A DNA stretch of 64,000 nt from an uncultured Alistipes sp. (GCA_937911745.1 CALDPX010000008.1:3248-67247), one strand, 5' to 3'; shown: positions 1-10,308, numbered from the stretch's first letter. The notes: generated by a model from the letters alone, not told the origin. Translations and numbers: made by a program.

Positions 1-1196
1 TTGGTAGAGGGGGTGTAGAGCAGTTTTACGGTTGCGGTACGTCCCTCGGTGGAGTCGTTTTTGGCGATGGTCAGAACAGGATGATTGTTGTTTACAATCT
101 TTCCGCTTACCCAATCGGCAGCCGCACCATCTGCGCCCTCAATCTCAAAGGAGATGTTGGCGTAATAGTCGGCAGTATAGTTGGTTGTATCCTCTACGCC
201 ATCCACGCTTGCCAAGTAGTATCCCATATCCTGCTCGCCACCCAATGCGCTCATCGAGAGCACAGTGATGAGGTTTGCGATATTGTAGGTCACCACCTTG
301 GTGCCGTTCTCCAAGCGCGAGGTGGCATTTTTGAGGTCGAAATAGTGGGTGTGTACCGCACCACACTCAAAGGTCAACTCTTGCTCCCCATAGTCGAAGG
401 TGTATTTTGCCACATCGGTCTTTACGACAACCTTAGCACCCGCACTCTTGGCAGGCAGCAACTCCATAAAGATACCCTTTGCGGTATCCTTGTCGGCTCC
501 AACCTCATAGGGGGCTTGGAGTGTCGCCACAACACTCTGCGAGGGGGTTTCGCTTGTCGATACTGCGTAGGTGTTCTTTGCAAGGTCGTAGAGCAAGGTG
601 CCCGCAAGTGGAGCATTTGCTTCGAGGGTTACGGAGAGCACCTTCTCGCCAACGAGAGCCTCCTCCGAGGAGTAGACCACATAGCGAGCCAGCGAAGTTG
701 CAAGAGCCATATTGACCGTAGCCCCGGGTGCGCTAACGGGAGTCAGCATAGGCTCGGTATCCACAAGCGACAAAGCAAGCCCCTTGGTACTACCCGCAGC
801 GTTGAGCGTTACGGAATGTGCAACCTTGGCTTGCAACTGAGTGGGAGTGAGTGTGTTGGGGGCAAAGAATGCTCTTGCCGAAGTGGTTTCGTAGGGGATG
901 TCGAACGAGAAGCGTGCCACGCCGTTCTCGACACTTACCGACTTGGACTCCACCTGCTTAGCATCATTGGTAAGCAGCACGAGCGAGCAGTTCTGGGGCT
1001 CCCAATCGAACTCCATAGCATCCGAGAGAGAAGCCTTCGAGGTTGCCGAGAAAGTTGCCTCCACCTCCAAAGGGCGAGTGGTGGGCGTTGGTTCGGGTTC
1101 GGGCTTGGGTTGTGGCTGTGGTTCGGGGGTCTCCTCACAAGCAGCCATAAAGAGTGTAAGCAGTGCAAGGGCACCAAATTTCAGGAACTTTTTCAT
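1..1196 (-). CDS. Fimbrillin-like surface lipoprotein, C-terminus cut by window edge
   Basis: Reading frame open from the ATG at 1196 down to base 1, so the gene continues outside the window (at least 398 residues). It starts with a lipoprotein signal (MKKFLKFGALALLTLFMAAC) followed by a Pro/Glu/Thr linker. The body resembles fimbrillin-like or BACON-containing Bacteroidales surface proteins: a segment with KGIFMEL and TDVAKYTF, then a domain ending in a GRTATVKLLY strand. The same order of motifs occurs in the lipoprotein at 14288-16798, so the two are paralogues flanking the glucan locus. It is divergent from the regulator at 1479. Exact function is not known; surface adhesion or glycan contact is inference. 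Confidence 0.85.
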   Translation of the reverse strand, partial: MKKFLKFGALALLTLFMAACEETPEPQPQPKPEPEPTPTTRPLEVEATFSATSKASLSDAMEFDWEPQNCSLVLLTNDAKQVESKSVSVENGVARFSFDIPYETTSARAFFAPNTLTPTQLQAKVAHSVTLNAAGSTKGLALSLVDTEPMLTPVSAPGATVNMALATSLARYVVYSSEEALVGEKVLSVTLEANAPLAGTLLYDLAKNTYAVSTSETPSQSVVATLQAPYEVGADKDTAKGIFMELLPAKSAGAKVVVKTDVAKYTFDYGEQELTFECGAVHTHYFDLKNATSRLENGTKVVTYNIANLITVLSMSALGGEQDMGYYLASVDGVEDTTNYTADYYANISFEIEGADGAAADWVSGKIVNNNHPVLTIAKNDSTEGRTATVKLLYTPST

Positions 1197-1245
1197 AGTG
1201 ATTTAGGTTTATTTGATTAGTTATTTTTTAGCACCGAGTTTTCAA

Positions 1246-1253
1246 CAAATTTA
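1246..1253 (-). promoter_or_regulatory. Candidate Bacteroidetes -7 box for the left lipoprotein
   Basis: Reverse strand reads TAAATTTG, matching the Bacteroidetes TAnnTTTG consensus, about 50 bp ahead of the ATG at 1196. No clear -33 TTTG was seen. Confidence 0.4.
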
Positions 1254-1449
1254 CTAATAATAAATATGTCATCGGGGGTGGTGTGCTAAAAAAGTGGACT
1301 CAAAGTCCGCTTCAAAAACCTCATCGCACTAAAATTCAGACTCTTAAATTCAACCGACACCTCTTAGAAAAGTAGAACAAACACATTCCTTTGTTATCGT
1401 TTTGGCGCATTTTTTAACCTCACGGTTTTCAATTCTGAGCAAAAAAAAC

Positions 1450-1457
1450 TATTTTTG
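1450..1457 (+). promoter_or_regulatory. Candidate -7 box for the DUF6377 regulator
   Basis: TATTTTTG matches TAnnTTTG and lies 21 bp before the ATG at 1479, giving a very short leader. Confidence 0.45.
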
Positions 1458-1478
1458 TGAAAAGACTACCCACCAACA

Positions 1479-3146
1479 ATGAAACACAAATTATCACCAT
1501 CCTCGCTACTTGTCGCGTTGGCAATGCTATGCACAGCGTGTTCTACAAACTCCGACTCGCTCAACGAGGCCCTTACGGAACTCGACCAAGCTATTGCAAT
1601 GCGCCCTCACTACTCTAAATTCAAAGAGGAGCGTATAGCCTTCGAGCGAGCCACCATAGCCAATCACACACTATCCTACACAGAACACATTGCAACCATC
1701 GAACTGCTCATTGACGAGTACAACAAGTACCAGCTCGACTCCATAATCGTGTGGCTCGGCAGAGGCATAGAACTTGCCGAGGCTGAGGGAGATAGGCTCA
1801 CAGCCGATAGGCTCAGACTTCGCAATGTGGAGTACTTCGCAATGGCGGGTTTTTACAGCGAGGCGGCTTCGCTGCTCGGCTCGATAGACACGCTCGCAAT
1901 GACCCCCGAACAGTTGCGCCACTACTATCGTGTAGCCCACTCCCACCACCGCGAGTTGCGAGAATACTCGGCAGACGCCAACGCCAAAGCACTCTCGGCT
2001 CGGTTGGAACAGTACTACATAGACCGCCTGATTGCCACCGAGAGCAATGCTCTCGAACAACACAAACTCCTGTGTACCAAATACAGCAACCTCTCCGATT
2101 GGGAAAACCTCTCGCGCGAATTGGACATTGTGCTTCCTACTCTCTCGCCCAACAAGCAGGAGTTTGCCTATTTCTCCTATCTGAAAGCCATCAGCGTGGG
2201 CGACAATCGTGGCACCACCGCGGAGTATATGACTCATTTGGCTCGTTCGGCACGAGCCGACATGGTGAGTTGTACCACCGACCACGCATCACTCTGTATG
2301 CTCTCCGAAATACTCTTCCATCTTGGCGAGATTGAACGCGCCTTCACCTACATACAGATCGCCATGCAGGATGCCACATTCTACAACTCACGTCTGCGCC
2401 CTTGGCAGGTTGCCGAGATGTTGCCCGTCATAGAGCGTAGTTACAGCCAAAGAATGAACGACCGCAACACCTCTTTGTACATAGCCATAAGTCTAATATC
2501 GCTACTACTTGTGGCTATTCTCATCGTACTGATACAGAAGAGCCGACAAAACAGACAGATTCGCCAAACCAAGGCAAAACTCGAAGCGATGAACACCACC
2601 CTGAGCGAGTATGTAGCAAAACTCTCGGAGCAGAACGAGGTGGAGCACTCTTTGGCTGCCGAACTGAGCGAGGCTAACGCTGTAAAAGAGCAGTATATAG
2701 GCTTGTTTTTGGTCATCTGCTCCAACTACATCGACCTGTTGAAATCCTACCACAAGAACGTGCGCAAGAAACTCTCGCAGGGCTCCTTCGAGGCTCTCCA
2801 AGCAGAGATTAATAAATCCACCATCATTGACGATGCCGAGGAGGAGTTCTATGCCAACTTCGATAACGCATTCTTGAACCTCTACCCCTCGTTTGTCGAG
2901 GAGTTTAACGAACTACTCAGACCAGAAGATAGGATTGTGCTTAAAAATCCGAGGGTACTCAACACCGAACTTCGCATCTTTGCACTAATAAAACTCGGCA
3001 TCACAGACTCTTCGCGTATCGCCTCGCTGTTGCGCTACTCGGTAAACACCATCTATAATTACCGCGCAGGAGTGAAAAACAAGTCCATTGTATCGCGCGA
3101 TGATTTTGAGGACAAGGTGCGCCGAATCGGCTCCAAGAGGGGTTAA
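1479..3146 (+). CDS. DUF6377-type membrane-anchored transcriptional regulator
   Basis: 555 residues. The layout is a lipoprotein-like signal (LCTACS), an alpha-helical TPR-like sensor region to about residue 325, one membrane segment at about 333-353 (SLYIAISLISLLLVAILIVL), a coiled coil to about 405, and a C-terminal helix-turn-helix region near residues 500-530 (IASLLRYSVNTIYNYRAGVK). This is the architecture of Bacteroidetes DUF6377 regulators, which often sit beside SusC/SusD loci. Here it precedes GH3-SusC-SusD and is divergent from the lipoprotein on the left. By family, it should sense a periplasmic sugar signal and control the locus. The inducing ligand is unknown. Confidence 0.85.
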   Translation: MKHKLSPSSLLVALAMLCTACSTNSDSLNEALTELDQAIAMRPHYSKFKEERIAFERATIANHTLSYTEHIATIELLIDEYNKYQLDSIIVWLGRGIELAEAEGDRLTADRLRLRNVEYFAMAGFYSEAASLLGSIDTLAMTPEQLRHYYRVAHSHHRELREYSADANAKALSARLEQYYIDRLIATESNALEQHKLLCTKYSNLSDWENLSRELDIVLPTLSPNKQEFAYFSYLKAISVGDNRGTTAEYMTHLARSARADMVSCTTDHASLCMLSEILFHLGEIERAFTYIQIAMQDATFYNSRLRPWQVAEMLPVIERSYSQRMNDRNTSLYIAISLISLLLVAILIVLIQKSRQNRQIRQTKAKLEAMNTTLSEYVAKLSEQNEVEHSLAAELSEANAVKEQYIGLFLVICSNYIDLLKSYHKNVRKKLSQGSFEALQAEINKSTIIDDAEEEFYANFDNAFLNLYPSFVEEFNELLRPEDRIVLKNPRVLNTELRIFALIKLGITDSSRIASLLRYSVNTIYNYRAGVKNKSIVSRDDFEDKVRRIGSKRG

Positions 3147-3238
3147 TATACCCTTTGGCGGCTGTTTTGCAGTCCACTTTTTTACCGCCGCCGTCACGTC
3201 GCCAACGTACATACACACAACCATTTAAGACCACCTAA

Positions 3239-3276
3239 GGTTGCAAAAAATCCACTAATTTTTTGCAACCTTTTTT
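3239..3276 (+). terminator. Intrinsic terminator after the DUF6377 gene
   Basis: A 12-bp stem (GGTTGCAAAAAA and its complement, around a short loop) is followed by a run of T. It separates the regulator from the GH3 gene, so the enzymes need their own promoter; TAACTTTA at 3295-3302 with TTTG at 3274-3277 is a weak candidate. Confidence 0.75.
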
Positions 3277-3368
3277 GTGCACACAGAAAAAGACTAACTT
3301 TACATAGATTTTTACCCTATGGGTAAACCTCTCCGAGAGCCGAAACAACTAAACAAACACAAAAGAAT

Positions 3369-5594
3369 ATGAACCGTACGCTATCCATCCTTGTTGGGGT
3401 TGCAGCCTCCATTTTGGCAGTAGGTTGCTGCTCCGAAAATCAGACCGAAAAGCGCATCGACAAACTCCTTTCGCAGATGACGCTCGAAGAGAAAATCGGA
3501 CAACTAAATCAGGTAACCCACTACACCACCGAGCAGATGTTCCCTGAGGTTGCTGCGGGCAACATCGGCTCCATCCTCAACCTTTCCGACCCCGTAGAGA
3601 TTAACAAACTTCAAAAGGTTGCTGTTGAGGAGAGTCGTCTGGGTATTCCTCTGGTCTTTGCCCGCGATGTCATTCACGGTTTTAAGACCATCTTCCCCAT
3701 TCCTCTGGGTCAGGCGGCATCGTTCAACCCCGAGATTGTGGAGAAGGGTGCTCGCATTGCTGCCCAAGAGGCTGTGGCTTCGGGCGTAAGGTGGACTTTC
3801 TCGCCTATGGTCGACATCTCGCGTGACTCGCGCTGGGGTAGGATTGCCGAGAGTTTCGGCGAGGACCCCTATCTGACAAGCGAACTTGCTGTGGCTATGT
3901 TGCGTGGCTATCAGGATAACGAGAAACCCCTGGCAGCGTGCGCTAAACACTTTGTGGGCTACGGTGCTTCGGAGGGTGGTTTGGACTATGCCCCCATCCA
4001 TATCACCGAGCGCGAACTGAGGAACTACTACCTTCCTCCCTTTGAGGCTCTGGCTAAGGCGGGCTGTATGACTCTTATGCCCTCATTCAACGACAACGAT
4101 GGTATCCCCTCGGCGGGTAACAAATTCCTCCTTAGGGATGTTTTGCGCGACGAGTGGGGCTGGAATGGCTGCGTAGTGAGCGATTGGGGCTCGGTAGGCG
4201 GTATGCTTGCACACGGCTTTGCTGCCGATATGAAGGAGGCTGCCAAGCGTGGTCTTACAGCGGGCACGGATGTGGATATGATGGCTTACGCCTACATCAG
4301 CGAGTTGAAAGGCTTGGTGGAGAGTGGCGAGTTGGACGAAAAGGTTATTGACGAGAGTGTTCGCAACGTACTGAGACTCAAATTCCGCCTCGGCTTGTTT
4401 GAGAATCCCTATGTAGAGGAGGAGAACTATCAGGCAGCCTACTACACTCCCGAGGCTTTGGAGGCTGCTCGTGTGGCTGCTGTGGAGAGTGCCGTTCTGC
4501 TCAAAAACGACAAGAACGTACTTCCTCTCTCGCCCAAGACCAAACGCATCTTGGTTGCAGGTCCCTTGGCTAAGGCACCTCACGACCAGCTGGGCACTTG
4601 GATATTCGATGGCGAGAAGTCGCACACCATAACTCCTTTGCAGGCTCTCTTGGAGAACTATGGCGAGCGTGTCAAGGTTGGTTATTCGGATATTCTCTCT
4701 TATAGTCGCGAGAAGTGCAGTGACAAAGAACTCCGCAACTTCACCTCGCAGGCTGCCTCTTATGATGCTGTGGTGCTCTTCCTCGGCGAGGAGTCGATTC
4801 TTTCGGGCGAGGCTCACAGCCTTGTAAATCTTGATTTGCAGGGTAGCCAGAGCGAACTTTTGAAGGCTGCACGCCGCAGTGGCAAGCCCGTCATCGCTGT
4901 TGTTATGGCAGGTAGGGCTCTCTCGGTGGGCAAAGACCTCGAAAATATGGACGCTCTTGTATGGTCGTTCCACCCCGGCACTATGGGTGGCGTTGCGCTT
5001 GCCGAGTTGCTCTTTGGCGATGAGGTTCCAAGTGGCAAACTCCCCATCACCTTCCCCGTTGCGGCAGGTCAGGAGCCCATCTACTACAATGCACACTTCC
5101 CCGAGCGTCCCGCAAGTGGCAACGAAATCCTTTTGGACGACATTGAGTTGGAGGCAGGTCAGACCTCGCTTGGTTGTACGGCATTCTGGCTCGATGCCGG
5201 CTTCGGTCCCCTCTATCCCTTCGGCTATGGTTTGAGCTACACCACCTTCGAGTACTCCAACATCAAGACCAATAAGGAGCACTACGACAATGGCGAAAAC
5301 ATCGAGGTGTCGTTCACTCTGAGCAACACAGGCAAGGTTGCCGCTACCGAGGTTGTACAGGTCTATGTCAGGGATGTTGTGGGCTCCGTTTCGCGCCCCA
5401 AGAAGGAACTCAAAGCCTACGAGCGCGTCAGCCTTGCTGCGGGCGAGAGTCGCGAGTGCACCATCACAATTCCTGCCGAAAGACTCGCATTCTGGAACAT
5501 CGATATGGAGAAGGTTGTAGAGCCCGGCGAGTTCCACCTCTGGGTTGCGGGCGACAGTGCATCGGGCGAGAGGCTCTCCTTCTGGGTTGAGTAG
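3369..5594 (+). CDS. bglX: GH3 beta-glucosidase, lipoprotein
   Basis: 741 residues, normal length for a BglX-type family 3 enzyme. A signal peptide ends in a lipobox (AVGCCSE). The GH3 N-terminal barrel carries KHFVGYG and the catalytic nucleophile motif VVSDWGSV (Asp272). The GH3 C-terminal alpha/beta sandwich and a fibronectin III-like domain (YPFGYGLSYTTFEYS, then VQVYVRD) follow. It would release glucose from the non-reducing ends of short beta-glucans in the periplasm or at the membrane. The neighbouring GH16 and GH128-like enzymes suggest beta-1,3-linked oligosaccharides as substrates. SusC follows after 36 bp, so cotranscription is likely. The symbol is by family resemblance only. Confidence 0.92.
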   Translation: MNRTLSILVGVAASILAVGCCSENQTEKRIDKLLSQMTLEEKIGQLNQVTHYTTEQMFPEVAAGNIGSILNLSDPVEINKLQKVAVEESRLGIPLVFARDVIHGFKTIFPIPLGQAASFNPEIVEKGARIAAQEAVASGVRWTFSPMVDISRDSRWGRIAESFGEDPYLTSELAVAMLRGYQDNEKPLAACAKHFVGYGASEGGLDYAPIHITERELRNYYLPPFEALAKAGCMTLMPSFNDNDGIPSAGNKFLLRDVLRDEWGWNGCVVSDWGSVGGMLAHGFAADMKEAAKRGLTAGTDVDMMAYAYISELKGLVESGELDEKVIDESVRNVLRLKFRLGLFENPYVEEENYQAAYYTPEALEAARVAAVESAVLLKNDKNVLPLSPKTKRILVAGPLAKAPHDQLGTWIFDGEKSHTITPLQALLENYGERVKVGYSDILSYSREKCSDKELRNFTSQAASYDAVVLFLGEESILSGEAHSLVNLDLQGSQSELLKAARRSGKPVIAVVMAGRALSVGKDLENMDALVWSFHPGTMGGVALAELLFGDEVPSGKLPITFPVAAGQEPIYYNAHFPERPASGNEILLDDIELEAGQTSLGCTAFWLDAGFGPLYPFGYGLSYTTFEYSNIKTNKEHYDNGENIEVSFTLSNTGKVAATEVVQVYVRDVVGSVSRPKKELKAYERVSLAAGESRECTITIPAERLAFWNIDMEKVVEPGEFHLWVAGDSASGERLSFWVE

Positions 5595-5630
5595 CAGGTT
5601 TTCGGAAGTATCAACAAAACAAAGAGATAG

Positions 5631-8600
5631 ATGAAACGACTATTGGTATTGATTGCTACCCTTGTGGCTTGTAGCACATTGGCAGCACAAACCCACTCGA
5701 TTGAGGGTACGGTTACGGACTCTTCGGACGGCTCGGCACTCATTGGAGTTACCGTAGCATTGGAGGGGACTTCCACCGTAACCATTACGGACTATTTGGG
5801 ACACTATACCCTCTCGGTACCCTTTGTAGGAGGCGAGAGCCGCAAGGTTACCTTCTCTTATATGGGCTACAACGACAAGACTCTCACCGTAACCCCCTCC
5901 ACCACTCGCTTGGACGTGAAGTTGGAGATGGGTGCCGATGTGATTGAGGATGTGGTTGTTGTGGGCTATGGTACGATGAAACGTAGCGACCTTACGGGTG
6001 CTGTGGCTTCGGTGGACTCCGAGGACTTGCAGCGCACTCCCGTTGCGACCATCGACCAAGCATTTGCTGGTCGTATTGCGGGCGTTACGGTCAACGCCTC
6101 AACAGGTCAGCCCGGTGCTGCTGCCGAGGTTAGAATTCGCGGTATCGGTACGGTCAACAACTCCGCACCTATCTATGTTGTCGATGGTGTGATTACCGAG
6201 GATATCGCCTTTCTCAATGCCAGCGACATCGCCTCTACGGAGGTGCTGAAAGATGCTTCGAGTACGGCTATCTACGGTTCGCGAGGTGCAAATGGTGTGA
6301 TTATCGTCACAACCAAGAACGGTGCTAAGGACCGCGTACCCCAAATCTCGCTGAGCGCATACGCAGGTGTGCAGAACCGCTGGAACAAACTCGACCTTAT
6401 GGGGCGTGATGAGATGGCTGCAACACTCATCGCCATTGAGGGTGTTGCTTCGCAGCAGAATTTCTACAACAAACACGGCTTCTTGAAGTGGCTCAAAGCC
6501 TACCGCTTGGGTAAGTCGCCCTACTACCCCACCGACCTCGATTACTCAACCATCGAGACCGATTGGCAGGATGCGGTATTCAAAGCCAACGCACCCATCC
6601 AGAACTACCACCTCTCGGTAGATGGCGGTAGCCAGAACAGCCAATACTCATTCAGCGCGGGCTACTTCACACAAGATGGTACGATTATAGGCTCCAACTA
6701 CGAGCGTCTGACATTGCGCCTGAACTCTTCGTACAACCTGACCAAATGGCTCAAAGTTGGCGAGAGCATCTCGTTCATCTCATCCTCTTCGCGCTGGGCG
6801 ATGAACAACTCTTCGAGTGCGGGTGCTTCGATTCTCTCGGCAGCCCTTGCGATGGCTCCCTGGGACCCCACACACTACCCCGAGGGCTCGGTCAACATCA
6901 ATGGCGAGGACCTGAGCGGTCAGATTGCCGCAGGCTCGAACTTCAAGAACGTAACAAACCCCTTCTCGATGGTGGAGCATACCCATCCCAACAACCAAGA
7001 CCAACGCTTGTTGGGTAACATCTACTTGGAGGCTACGCTTCTTAAAGGACTCACGCTGCGCTCTTCGATAAGCATCGACCAGACCACCAGCCTCAACCGC
7101 TCCTTCAAAGACAAATATCTCCACTCGGACTACGACAAGATGGACAAAAACTTCCTCTCGTCGTCGATTGGTATGGGGCGCACGATGTTCTACGAGAATA
7201 CACTCAACTACGCTTGGGAGCGTGACGAGCACCGCTTTACCGCAATGGTCGGTCAGACCACCGAGGAGTACACCTACTACTCGATTGGTGGTGCAGGTGC
7301 TTCGATTACCAACCCCAGCGAGAACAACTGGTACCTGAACCAGACCACCGAGGATAAGACCGAATCGGGCGACTCGGTGGCGCGCACAAGGCGTTTCTCG
7401 CTGCTCGGCAGGTTGTTCTACAACTACGCCGACCGCTATATGGCAACCATCAACTTCCGTGCTGATGCCTCCTCGAAATTCCCCGAACACCTTTGGGGCT
7501 ACTTCCCCTCTATGGCGTTTGCTTGGAGGCTCTCGGAGGAGGAATTTATGGAGAATGTGGATGCTTTCGACAACCTCAAACTGCGCTTTGGCTGGGGACG
7601 CATCGGTAACGATAAAATTGCCGAGGGCGCCTTCACTCAGACCGTTCATCAGGACCACCTGACCTTCACGGGCTATCCTTTCGGCACTACGGGCGAACTC
7701 GCAACGGGTGCAACAGTCCTCACCTATGTAAATAGTGGCGGCAAGTGGGAAACAACAGAACAGATTAACCTCGGTGTGGATTTCAGCCTTTGGAACAATA
7801 AGTTCTATGGTACGATTGACCTCTTCGAGCGCAACACCTACGATATGCTCCTCTCGGTTACCGCTCCCGCACACGTTGGCAACCGCTACTCGCCTACGGC
7901 AAACGTGGGTACGGTGCAAAATAGGGGTATTGAGCTTACTTTGGGGCACAGTGGCACCATCGGCAACGGTTGGGAGTACGATGTGAACATCAACGGCTCG
8001 GTAATCTCCAACGAGCTGACCAAACTCAATGGTGGCGAGAGGGTTTATGGTGCCTACACCATTTGTGACGAGGGACTGCCCCTCTACTCCTTCTGGGGCT
8101 ACGAATACGAGGGTATCTACCAGAGCGACGAGGAGGTTTCGGAACACCAATGGGGTGTTGCTACCCCCACCGAACATTGGGGCGATGCACGCTACAAAGA
8201 CCAAAACAACGATGGTATAATCAACGACGAGGACCTTACCGCTATCGGCAACGCCTTCCCCTGGCTGACCTATGGTGCCAACTTCTCGCTCCGCAAGAGC
8301 GGTTGGGATGTAAGCCTCTTCTTCCAGGGTGTCTATGGCAACCAAATCTACAATGCCGTAAGGTTGCGCACCGAGGGTGCAGGTGTGGAATCTACGCTGA
8401 GCACCACAATGCGTGATGTTTGGACCAAGAGCAACACCAACGGTACCATCCCCAATGCCGGTCCTTCGGGCTCTTCGCGCAACAAGGAGTCTTCGAGCCG
8501 CTTTGTGGAGGACGGCAGCTACCTGAGGCTCAAAAACCTCCAAGTGGGCTACACCCTGCCTCAGGGCTTCTCGAAGAAGATTGGCATTTCGAGTTGCAGG

Positions 8601-8735
8601 CTCTATGTTACTATGGGCAACCTGCTGACCTTTACCAACTATACGGGCTATGACCCCGAGGTGGGTGGCGGTGTTGATTGGGGCAACTACCCCCAATCGC
8701 GCACAATCACTTTTGGTACAAACATCAACTTCTAA
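5631..8735 (+). CDS. susC: SusC-like TonB-dependent outer-membrane transporter
   Basis: 1034 residues. A Sec signal (ending TLAAQ) is followed by a carboxypeptidase-regulatory-like domain (about 25-105), a TonB-box region (VVVVGYGTMKRSDLTGAV) and the plug domain with the typical VLKDASSTAIYGSRGANGVI stretch. The rest is a 22-strand-type barrel ending in an aromatic-rich strand (TITFGTNINF). It imports oligosaccharides across the outer membrane together with the SusD partner encoded 18 bp downstream. Substrate is inferred from the adjacent GH3, GH16 and GH128-like genes as a beta-1,3-glucan. Confidence 0.95.
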   Translation: MKRLLVLIATLVACSTLAAQTHSIEGTVTDSSDGSALIGVTVALEGTSTVTITDYLGHYTLSVPFVGGESRKVTFSYMGYNDKTLTVTPSTTRLDVKLEMGADVIEDVVVVGYGTMKRSDLTGAVASVDSEDLQRTPVATIDQAFAGRIAGVTVNASTGQPGAAAEVRIRGIGTVNNSAPIYVVDGVITEDIAFLNASDIASTEVLKDASSTAIYGSRGANGVIIVTTKNGAKDRVPQISLSAYAGVQNRWNKLDLMGRDEMAATLIAIEGVASQQNFYNKHGFLKWLKAYRLGKSPYYPTDLDYSTIETDWQDAVFKANAPIQNYHLSVDGGSQNSQYSFSAGYFTQDGTIIGSNYERLTLRLNSSYNLTKWLKVGESISFISSSSRWAMNNSSSAGASILSAALAMAPWDPTHYPEGSVNINGEDLSGQIAAGSNFKNVTNPFSMVEHTHPNNQDQRLLGNIYLEATLLKGLTLRSSISIDQTTSLNRSFKDKYLHSDYDKMDKNFLSSSIGMGRTMFYENTLNYAWERDEHRFTAMVGQTTEEYTYYSIGGAGASITNPSENNWYLNQTTEDKTESGDSVARTRRFSLLGRLFYNYADRYMATINFRADASSKFPEHLWGYFPSMAFAWRLSEEEFMENVDAFDNLKLRFGWGRIGNDKIAEGAFTQTVHQDHLTFTGYPFGTTGELATGATVLTYVNSGGKWETTEQINLGVDFSLWNNKFYGTIDLFERNTYDMLLSVTAPAHVGNRYSPTANVGTVQNRGIELTLGHSGTIGNGWEYDVNINGSVISNELTKLNGGERVYGAYTICDEGLPLYSFWGYEYEGIYQSDEEVSEHQWGVATPTEHWGDARYKDQNNDGIINDEDLTAIGNAFPWLTYGANFSLRKSGWDVSLFFQGVYGNQIYNAVRLRTEGAGVESTLSTTMRDVWTKSNTNGTIPNAGPSGSSRNKESSSRFVEDGSYLRLKNLQVGYTLPQGFSKKIGISSCRLYVTMGNLLTFTNYTGYDPEVGGGVDWGNYPQSRTITFGTNINF

Positions 8736-8753
8736 AATTGCGTGCAGAGGACT

Positions 8754-10304
8754 ATGAAAAAGACCTTATATATTATAATGGTGGTTGCTATGGCAACCGT
8801 GCTTTCGGGTTGTAACGATTGGCTCCGCGAGGAGGCTCCGGGCAGCACCAAACTCGAAGATTTCTTTACGAGTGGCACCACAGCTTTGCAGTCGGTCAAT
8901 GCCTGCTACACACCTCTGATGTGGGAGTTGCAGGGCACCTACTTCTCGGAGTGGTTTGTGGGCGATATTGCCTCGGACGATGCCGTAAAGGGTGGCGAGC
9001 ACGTGCTCGATATGGCTGCTGCATACGACATCGAGAACTTCAAGACCGTAGCGAGCAACGAACTACTGCTGCAATACTACCGCGCACAGTATCAGGGTAT
9101 TGCAAGGTGCAACTTCTCGCTCTCGAATGTTCCCGACATGCCCGTAGATACGATTATGACCGCACCTCTGAAAGACCGCTACGTTGGCGAGGCTAAGTTC
9201 CTGAGGGCATACTACTACTTCCGCCTTGTGAGGATGTTTGGTGGCGTGCCTAAGGTCGATTTTGTTGTCGACTCTTCGGACAAATGGAAACAGCCCCGCG
9301 CAACTGCTGAGGATATCTACGCACTCATACTTAGCGACTTGGAGGATGCCGAGCAGAAACTGCAACTCAAAAGCGAGATGGCTCCCGAGGACCTCGGCAG
9401 GGCTACCAAAGGCGCAGCGCAGGCTATGCTTATGAAGGTTAACCTCTATATGAAAAACTACGACGAGGCACGTCAGTGGGGCGAGAAGGTTATCGCAAGT
9501 GGCGAGTACGACCTCAACGCCGACTACTACACCAACTTCCTCATCGAGGGCGAGAATGGCATTGAGTCTGTTTTTGAGGTGCAGTACGTTGACGACCCCA
9601 CGAGCGACTACGGCGAGGGCAACGGCTTCTCGCGCGGCACCTTCACGACCATTCTCACACGCTCACGCTCCACAACCCTCACGGGTGGCAAGGCAGGCTG
9701 GGGCTTCAACAAACCCTCGCAAGACCTCTATGACGAGTACGAGGAGGGCGACCCCCGTAGGGACCTTACTATCATCAACCCCACCGACGCCCAAATCGAA
9801 AACCGCGAGCAGGAGATTCCCCTGGGTTGTCGCTACCTCAACCGCAAATATGCCAACCTCGATGCTTCGGGCAGCTACCTCGCACTCTCTCACCAGAGTC
9901 GTGGCGAGCAGAACCGCAGGGAGATACGCTACTCGGATGTTCTGCTGATGTATGCCGAGGCGTGCTTGGAGAGCGGTGTGGACCTCGACAAAGGCAAGGA
10001 GGCACTCAATAGGGTGCGCTCGCGCGTGGGCTTGGGCGAGGTGGAACTCACCGAGGAGAACTTGCGCCACGAGCGTAGGGTGGAACTCGCAATGGAGGGA
10101 CACCGCTGGTTCGACCTCTGTCGCTGGGGTATTGCAGGCGAGGTTATGAACGCTTATAGAGTGAAATATGGAGCCGACAACGCTAATGGCAACATCGAGG
10201 GTAGCCATATGGAGCCCTTCGTGGTGGGCAAACACGAACTGATGCCCATCCCTGCCGAAGAGGTAAGGCTCGGCGGACTCTCGCAGAACGAGGGATATTA
10301 TTAG
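8754..10304 (+). CDS. susD: SusD/RagB-family surface glycan-binding lipoprotein
   Basis: 516 residues from the ATG at 8754. A GTG at 8742 would add four residues, but only the ATG start gives a clean lipoprotein signal (MKKTLYIIMVVAMATVLSGC). SusD hallmarks are the TPR-like helical fold, the AKFLRAYYYFRLVRMFGGVP segment and the RYSDVLLMYAEACLESG repeat near the C-terminus, followed by HERRVELAMEGHRWFDLCRW. It forms the lid of the SusC transporter. Its position directly after susC and before surface lipoproteins is standard for a utilisation locus. Confidence 0.95.
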   Translation: MKKTLYIIMVVAMATVLSGCNDWLREEAPGSTKLEDFFTSGTTALQSVNACYTPLMWELQGTYFSEWFVGDIASDDAVKGGEHVLDMAAAYDIENFKTVASNELLLQYYRAQYQGIARCNFSLSNVPDMPVDTIMTAPLKDRYVGEAKFLRAYYYFRLVRMFGGVPKVDFVVDSSDKWKQPRATAEDIYALILSDLEDAEQKLQLKSEMAPEDLGRATKGAAQAMLMKVNLYMKNYDEARQWGEKVIASGEYDLNADYYTNFLIEGENGIESVFEVQYVDDPTSDYGEGNGFSRGTFTTILTRSRSTTLTGGKAGWGFNKPSQDLYDEYEEGDPRRDLTIINPTDAQIENREQEIPLGCRYLNRKYANLDASGSYLALSHQSRGEQNRREIRYSDVLLMYAEACLESGVDLDKGKEALNRVRSRVGLGEVELTEENLRHERRVELAMEGHRWFDLCRWGIAGEVMNAYRVKYGADNANGNIEGSHMEPFVVGKHELMPIPAEEVRLGGLSQNEGYY

Positions 10305-10308
10305 AATG

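Noticed and set aside
81..1220. 379-codon plus-strand open frame
   Set aside because: It mirrors the minus-strand lipoprotein, which has a proper signal peptide and family motifs; the plus-strand translation is Cys/Arg-rich and matches nothing.
6780..8696. 638-codon minus-strand open frame
   Set aside because: Lies entirely opposite SusC; low-complexity Val/Ala composition typical of antisense frames.
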